Positions 58,141 through 64,000 of a DNA stretch of 64,000 bases are shown here, in pieces. Within the stretch, counting starts at the first letter, position 1. Every line of letters begins with the position of its first letter. Made by a program: the position numbers and the translations under genes. This stretch comes from Sycon ciliatum (Eukaryota > Porifera > Calcarea > Leucosolenida > Sycettidae): assembly GCF_964019385.1 (NCBI RefSeq), contig NC_088645.1:6557675-6621674 (forward strand). Direction: 5' to 3'. Below the pieces are notes generated by a model. The model saw nothing but the letters and a program-made list of their open reading frames with translations. It made no database searches and was not told the DNA's origin.

Positions 58141-58539
58141 ATAAATTAAACCTTGGCTCTCCATCTGAGTCCATTCCTACAAAAGATGCGCTTATTTAAA
58201 CTCGGATGGTGGGCCAATATTCAATGATAAGATAAGACGAAAGCACCTACACTGTTAGTTACTTGGTATGACTAACAGTCCACCAAGGTAACCAAGGTAA
58301 CCAAGGTAACCAAGGTAACGAGATACTAGTAATATACAGTCAGATAGTGCGACAACAAGGCACAACACTGACAAGGATATTGAGATATTCGACGACCTGA
58401 CACCTAGCTCCAACACGTCCACGAAGCGCAAACCAACAACCTTCCAACTTACTTGGAATGCTCAGGTGCGGACAGTTGCAATGAGGGGAAGGGATGCGTC
58501 ACGAAGATGTGTACGAGCTATGTGACTATATCCCTCGAC

Positions 58540-59047
58540 TAGGCCTCGACCAAATATGCTAAAAAAAGAGCATATTATGCTCGTCGCATATCAGGGAAAA
58601 CGTCCACAATATGCCAAAGGCTAAGCAAGATATGCAAAAAGATATGCCAAAATATGCTCGACATAAGCAGAAAGTGTAGATCATTTCAGTAAAATTACAA
58701 CCTTGGAATATTCATTGGCTTCACGGCTATCATGCTTATGGTGCAAATTAAAAACACATGCGGAATAGTATGGCTGGGATGTGTCCCCAGCAAGTCAGCA
58801 ACCGTAACGATAGTGTTGATCCATGGGGAAATGTAGCAAACGTCTCAACCATTCCAAATTCATCCATAAAAGGCATTTCTGAACGCATTTTGTCCATAAT
58901 ATGAATGTTTTGCCCTCATTTTCTTCAGAATATTTGAATTATATGCTGCCTTCATTCCAATATTCCCTCTGTTGCTCAATATGCCATAATATCAACTGTC
59001 TCACAAAATATGCGGAAATATGCGCAAGCATATTTGGTCGAGGCCTA
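58540..59047. mobile_element. hAT MITE 'TAGGCCTCGACC'
   Basis: A 508-bp element with ends TAGGCCTCGACCAAATATGC and GCATATTTGGTCGAGGCCTA, flanked by CCCTCGAC / TCCTCGAC (8 bp, one mismatch). Many ATATGC motifs. A sister family of the element at 56570. Confidence 0.83.
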
Positions 59048-59288
59048 TCCTCGACAACAAAAAAACTGTAGCTTTCTACATTGTAGAAAGCTACAGGTAA
59101 TAACATAGACCAGAGAGTTAGACGATACTTTTTTTTTTTTTTTATTCTTCGGAAAACACTGAATTGAGATAAATATATGACACCATGCTAGACTAATGAC
59201 TATGTGGAACTGGAAGGTAATACTGCATACCAGTGTAATGAGAGTTCACATAATAATAGTAGCAATTTATCATGTATAGACGATACTA

Positions 59289-59445
59289 CAGTGCTGGCAA
59301 CTGAAATCCGACCCCCTGAGCGATGAGTTCACATTCTAGCGGTCTCTATTTTCGTAGTTTTACTATCCCGTGTGGTGGGTCTTTGGCACTCTTCGCGATG
59401 TGAGCGCGCACCGCTCAGGGGGTCGGATTTCAGTTGCCAGCATTG
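59289..59445. mobile_element. Mariner-type MITE 'CAGTGCTGGCAACTG', intact copy
   Basis: A 157-bp element with ~35-bp inverted ends (CAGTGCTGGCAACTGAAATC...), flanked by TA on both sides. A decayed copy lies at 12186. Confidence 0.85.
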
Positions 59446-59553
59446 TACTACTAGCATGTTGTAGTCGGGTATTGTGCTTTCCAAGAAGACGGTTGTCCAA
59501 CACTAAGTCTTGTAATAGGGTTACATAGTTATTGCTGTACTGTCACTACTGGT

Positions 59554-59792
59554 TCAGTTCCCAGGCGGGTGGGGCTTCTCCAGACAGGATACAGGTGACA
59601 CGGTTCCACCTGAAGATCCCTGGGCATTGTGGCATCTGAATGCGTTGCCTATGCCCGGCTGCGCTGGTCGTATGTCCACGTCCGTCAGGGTCAGTACGCA
59701 CGGGTTGTCCGCTCTGCAGTCGAACTGGCCCGCCTGACCGGACGTTTGCGTTGCACTGGTTGTCATGAAATTTATCGCGTAGATACTGACTC
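59554..59792 (-). CDS. Polygalacturonase-like (GH28) protein, terminal exon, gene 1
   Basis: A minus-strand exon after a good acceptor (TTCAG at 59797-59793), 78 residues plus stop: VSIYAINFMTTSATQTSGQA, F-C-ADNPCVLTLTDVDIRP, then FRCHNAQGSSGGTVSPVSCL. This is the C-terminal pattern of glycoside hydrolase family 28 (GT/TSAT..G-h-F-C....PC..h.h.dh.h......C.N..G...G...P-SCL), a parallel beta-helix family that cleaves polygalacturonan. The catalytic Asp residues lie in upstream exons that I could not place. The exon is paralogous to 63432-63697. Confidence 0.65.
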
Positions 59793-59954
59793 CTGAAGTA
59801 CATACAAGTGCATGTACACACATACATGCATGCATGCACATGACATGAGCACAACAACAACGACAACGTGACAATACAGTCATGTATACAGCAAAGAAAA
59901 CGATTAAGGGGACTGTCACACAAAGAGTGGACCGGTGCTGAGCAGATTTACAGT

Positions 59955-60149
59955 CAGTGGAACCTGTCAAGGCGACCACTCCCTTTAAGGCGACCACCTG
60001 CCTACGGCTGCCTTAGAGAACCACTACGAATAGGACCAAGGGATACTGCTGTATTTCCAGTCAAATGACCCTGGGATACGGCGGCCACCTGCACACAACG
60101 ACCACACTTCGAAGGTCCCTTGAGCGGTCGCCTTAGACAGGTTACACTG
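59955..60149. mobile_element. Mariner/pogo-like MITE 'CAGTGAAACCTGTC', copy 2
   Basis: Inverted ends CAGTGGAACCTGTC and its complement GACAGGTTACACTG, with TA after the right end. The inside is the reverse complement of 10306-10482. Confidence 0.78.
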
Positions 60150-60644
60150 TACATGACTGAACTGTCTTGCTCAATGATATCCCATCGAGTGTCGAGTGAG
60201 CAAGTTATTATTTACGCCCTGCAACAGACTGAACAGACTGAACACTGAACACCCCAGTGTTCGCATGTCTAGGGCTGCTGTTACACAATCATGCACGTCG
60301 CGATCCTTCCACTCGGCAAACCTGCAAGAAAGCACCGCGGCACTGGGCCATGCCATGATGATGGGGTGACTAAAAGTGAAGTATTAAACGTTAAACTGTA
60401 AGTAATACATCCGCGTTACCACCGGCTGACAATTGTGTTGAGAAACACAACCAGGGTGACGGCTCTAGCTCAATGCACAGTGTTTCCAGCATCACCCCTC
60501 ATCCGGCTCATCGGCAAGGGAACCAATGTTATGCATCATTGAATCACTAGCGGCAACCAGCCCCGCATCATCAGCATAGCCATAGGGAGAGGCGGGTTCA
60601 CGCCGCTGTATGTCAACTTGCCCATCATGTCTCACCAGCCCTTG

Positions 60645-60745
60645 GCGGATTATGCTCTGTAAATTGCTGAACCATGCTTTCCATTATGCCCAAATTATGC
60701 CAGTGATTATGCTACATTATGCTGGAATTATGCCAATGATGGTGC
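60645..60745. mobile_element. Fragment of an 'ATTATGC' hAT MITE
   Basis: GCCCTTGGCGGATTATGCTC followed by many ATTATGC repeats resembles the left part of the element at 56570. The right end is missing. Confidence 0.45.
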
Positions 60746-61023
60746 TATACTTTTTTTACGAGAAACCACGAACCTCGAGAACAGAATGCTGCATGATAGC
60801 GGTGGCTGCAGACGCAACTGTGGTCGTGAAACTGGAGCATCTCCGCCGACCTGAGGTTTCGGCTTCAGCGACACTTCAGTGCACCAAAAGTGGGGAGGAG
60901 TAGGCACAGGGGAGGGGAGGGGGAGTACATTTGTATAGAGGGTGAAAAATGGAAAGATGATACATGTGATAGAGTAAAAAGGGGGAGCCAGGGTGCAAGC
61001 GGAGAGGGTGTTCAGGGAGGCTT

Positions 61024-61240
61024 CAGAGGGCATCTGTGGCTGAGTGCCAGTCTCGACCGCGGAGAGACTTGTAGGCCTTCCTTGCATGCCTGCATTCCCT
61101 TCTGCGTGGGAAGGTTGTGTAGCAGGGCAGATGGGAGACGATTCCAGTCTTGGATCGTGGCATGGGGGAACGATCGGGGATCACTATTACGGGCTCCGGC
61201 GGGCAGTGTCCGTGCTAGTTTTTTAATTTGTTTAATTTTT
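61024..61240 (-). pseudogene. Non-LTR retrotransposon RT, C-terminal fragment
   Basis: On the minus strand: SDPRSFPHATIQDWNRLPSA, then stop within ~45 residues. The FP-T-h-WN-LP motif is the typical C-terminus of jockey/CR1-type reverse transcriptases. No RT core precedes it, so this is a truncated copy. Confidence 0.65.
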
Positions 61241-61509
61241 TTATACTGAATTTATACACAGTCGAGTCCAGCAGACCACGGAATGGGAAGACAGAACCAA
61301 GGACGAGACATGACAATACAGCGGGAAGCGGGAGCAGCGTGCTGGTTAATTGGGCCTACCTCCCCCGACCATGGGTCTTGGGATCAGCGGCAGGACCAAA
61401 CACCAAATACAAAAAATTAAGTAGAGCAGATAAAGGAAATGAGCAAGTATCACGGAGTGATAAAAGGAAACAGAATTAATGAGATGGGGAGTTGCCTGGT
61501 GTTACGGGT

Positions 61510-61574
61510 CCGGTAAAGAGACTCGGAGAGAGAGAGAGGGAGGGAGGGAGAGAGAGAAAGTGAGAGAGAGAAAG

Positions 61575-61614
<40 letters not shown>
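61510..61614. repeat. (AG)n tract
   Basis: Imperfect then pure (GA)n with GAAAGTG interruptions. It is the only long AG-oriented tract on the plus strand and lies outside both annotated genes. Confidence 0.95.
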
Positions 61615-61618
<4 letters not shown>

Positions 61619-62060
61619 TCTGTGTACATCGAAGAACACTACTATCTCTACCTGGCGTTATAATTGGTAAGCAATACTACTTCGAAGTAATGTCTGTGTC
61701 TGGTCCATTCTGGACGATTTTGAGTTAGCCAGCAATGAGCAGCAGCAAGGAATAGTTGCGACTGTGGCCTAGGGTACCCTGTAGCCAGGGAGCAGTACTA
61801 CTCCCTGCCTGTAACAAGGCCATGCCTGTTGGGACTCCCCATAATAATAATAATACGACCGGTACTACTACTACTGGCCAATTGCGGTGATGCATGCCTG
61901 TTGCGAACATCAGAGCCGGCACTTGAGCATGTCCTTGCGTGTGACCACTGCACTATGGAAACTGTTTTATGATATCCGTTATTGTCATTATTATCATCGC
62001 CAGTTTTGATCCTACATGTATTATTATGATTTGACCAGCTGGCAGAGTTGAATGAGAATG

Positions 62061-62096
62061 ACCCCTCACTAATTCCTACATAGGAATTAGTGAGGG
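62061..62096. repeat. 36-bp perfect hairpin
   Basis: CCCCTCACTAATTCCTA is followed almost directly by its complement TAGGAATTAGTGAGGGG. It immediately precedes the RT fragment and may be a replication or insertion scar. Confidence 0.85.
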
Positions 62097-62129
62097 GTTT
62101 ACATGTAGGGGCCATGCAAGTCGGTCATG

Positions 62130-63110
62130 TGACTAGCGCGAAACGTTGCACAAAATTAACCAAGAGCAAGGTTCTGACTATCTCCCCCCAGCAGCAGCAT
62201 GTGCAGGAAGTAACAGTCAAAAGCGACGACTGTCTCCTCCCTTCAGCGTCTTCTGTGCGCTACCTCGGCGTTCACCTTGACAATCGCCTAGATTGGGACA
62301 CCCATGTAAACCATGTGGTCACCAAGGTTGCCAAGAAAATTGGCGCCCTGTGGCACGCACACCGAAGCCTATCAAGACGCTCTCGTCAGGTGTACATGAA
62401 GGCGGTCATAATGCCCGACCTGCTTTATGGCTCCTGCTGCTTTTCACCTGCAATGCGAGAGGGTCAACTGAAACGACTGAAAAACGCGCAAACACAGAGC
62501 CATCGGCTGTATCGATGGCAACCCGCCCCGGACAGCCATGCGGCCGCTAGCGCTGCTCACTGCTCACTCCCTGTACCGTGTCAGCGAGCTATACAAACAG
62601 AAAAAATTGATCCCCATCTGGCGATGCATCCACGCCCGCACCAGCCCTGTGCTCGCCCAGCTTCTGACCCCGGCATAAGGTATCCCTACCCGCCATCAGC
62701 AGTCAAATGGCCTGCTTAGGCAAACCGTAGCCGCTGCGGTCAGCCGAGATTTTCTGTTGCTGGTGCTCTGCTGTGGAACGCTCGCCCTGGGGAGGTCCGC
62801 ACAAGTACCCGGCTACCTGAGTTTAAGCATGATGTGTACCATACGCCTGTAGGGAGTAGTTCGAGTTGCTGCTGATCGCTCTGCTCTCCCTCCCCGTGCA
62901 GTTCAGTAATCCCCACGTAGTATTACAGATACATCGTATTTTCTCTCTCTTCCCCCCCCCCCCCCGTTTACTCGCAATTAACATATTAGTATCCTAATCT
63001 CTTACTATGTTCTTCCATAGCCATTTCTAGGCTAAGCCTTCGCCATCATTTTATTGGGTCGTCATCCCGTTTGAATGTGCGAAGTAAAATAAAAACCAAC
63101 CAACCAACCA
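62130..63110 (+). pseudogene. Non-LTR retrotransposon, 3' end with frameshifts (element C)
   Basis: Plus strand. RT thumb and C-terminus: VRYLGVHLDNRLDWDTHV, KIGALWHAHRSLSRRSR and LLYGSCCFSPAM. After at least one frameshift, GLLRQTVAAAVSR; then in another frame FSVAGALLWNARPGEV and LPEFKHDVY, stop near 62875. A ~230-bp 3' tail ends in AATAAAAACC and a short (AACC)n at 63090-63110, as in elements with simple-repeat tails. It may belong to the same family as element A (inferred). Confidence 0.78.
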
Positions 63111-63227
63111 CCCAAATTACTCCTACATCTTAGTAGCCACTGAAAGATACCAAACTCGGAAAGGTCACATCACAGTAATTATACATGTAGCTAACGGCTG
63201 GGAGAGGGAGGTTTACTACTAGGGGTG

Positions 63228-63270
63228 CATGTGTGTGTGTGTGTGTGTGTGTGTGGGTGTGTGTGTGTGT

Positions 63271-63309
<39 letters not shown>

Positions 63310-63310
63310 T
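63228..63310 (+). repeat. (GT)n microsatellite
   Basis: (GT)n with a few interruptions, followed by a G-run at 63344-63358. It lies between element C and the GH28-like exon. Confidence 0.95.
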
Positions 63311-63431
63311 ATGTGCGTGCGCGTGGATGTGTGTGTGTGTTGAAGGGGGGGGGGGGGGTTGTGCGAAGGACACACAGAATATTCCTATGCTGTTCGACAC
63401 CATCGGACTCTCTTCGCAACCTCCGGCAGTC

Positions 63432-63697
63432 TCAAAACGTCTTTGAAAACCTCTCTGCCACGGCATCAGGCAATGTCGCCTTCTCCAGGCAAGACAATGG
63501 CGAGATAGCACCATAGGTGTAGCCCCGGGTATGGCGACATTTGAACTCGTTGGCAATGCCTGCCTTTGCAGGCCGTATGTCCACGTCGCTCATTCCGACA
63601 AAGCACGGCTTTGCGAAGGTGCACTCGAAGACACCAGCACTCCCCGATGTCTGCGTGGCACTCACTGCATTGAAGGTCAAGCCGTTTATTTGAACAC
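63432..63697 (-). CDS. Polygalacturonase-like (GH28) protein, terminal exon, gene 2
   Basis: A minus-strand exon after acceptor GCATGCAG (63698), 88 residues plus stop at 63432: VQINGLTFNAVSATQTSGSA, FECTFAKPCFVGMSDVDIRP, and FKCRH-RGYTYGAISPLSCL, then a 20-residue tail. It is paralogous to 59554-59792, with the same splice phase and about half of residues shared. The five Cys and SCL end fit GH28. Upstream exons would lie beyond the window. The same caution on function applies, since only the tail is visible. Confidence 0.65.
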
Positions 63698-64000
63698 CTG
63701 CATGCAGGCAATAGACCAACAGCAGGGAGTCATCAAATGCCGGTACTATTTGACGACCTTCGCTGGTCAATAGTCATAACTGGTGTTATCCACATCATCC
63801 CCTGTGTCTTGTTTTGTGTTTGTCTCCACATGTCTCTTTGTAGGGCTGTGTTCCCAGTAAAAAACCCGACTGCAGTACCTTGTCACGGTTTACCTGTGGT
63901 CGTAACCGTATACGGCATGCTACGTAGTCACCACAGAAAGGTAACGGAAGGTTCTAGCCTAGTCTAGGCGGCAAAGGAGAACCTCACATCGACCCGTGAA

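Noticed and set aside
60171-60356. Upstream exon of the GH28-like gene (FAEWKDRDVHDCV...)
   Set aside because: There is an acceptor-like TTGCAG, but the phase and a GH28 motif could not be confirmed.

Overview
This is an intron-rich eukaryotic nuclear window, almost certainly from an invertebrate animal. Evidence: GT-AG introns, animal-type genes (RINT1 and DNA ligase I), eukaryotic tRNA genes without an encoded CCA end, long microsatellites and very many transposon remnants. The phylum cannot be fixed from sequence alone. A run of 200 N (46301-46500) shows that this is a draft scaffold.

Layout. 1-6367: the 3' part of a RINT1/Tip20-family gene (+; six exons, first at 1967), with a tRNA-Val gene upstream on the other strand. 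6368-8690: intergenic, with a good E2F-type site about 250 bp before the next start codon. 8691-44801: a complete DNA ligase I gene (LIG1, +). I resolved 34 exons whose phases all agree and whose coding lengths sum to 3,930 nt (1,309 aa plus stop). Its introns hold five tRNA-Phe(GAA) and two tRNA-Val(AAC) genes on both strands, plus many MITEs, foldback elements and long (CT)n/(GT)n tracts. The ligase catalytic core is ordinary. The disordered N-terminal region is more than twice the human length, partly because a four-exon block was duplicated in tandem.

46200-53000: nested non-LTR retrotransposons on the minus strand. One nearly intact APE-RT element is inserted into the reverse transcriptase of an older one. 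53300-55660: a Kolobok-like foldback MITE fragment split by a young non-autonomous LTR element. That element has 391-bp LTRs, a 5-bp target duplication, a tRNA-Arg-type primer site and one unusual ORF. 55660-64000: hAT-type and mariner-type MITEs, palindromes, non-LTR 3' ends, and two minus-strand terminal exons of tandem polygalacturonase-like (GH28) genes.

RINT1 (membrane tethering and checkpoint) and LIG1 (Okazaki-fragment joining) lie head-to-tail with separate start regions, so nothing suggests a shared transcript. Most of the remaining DNA is transposon-derived.
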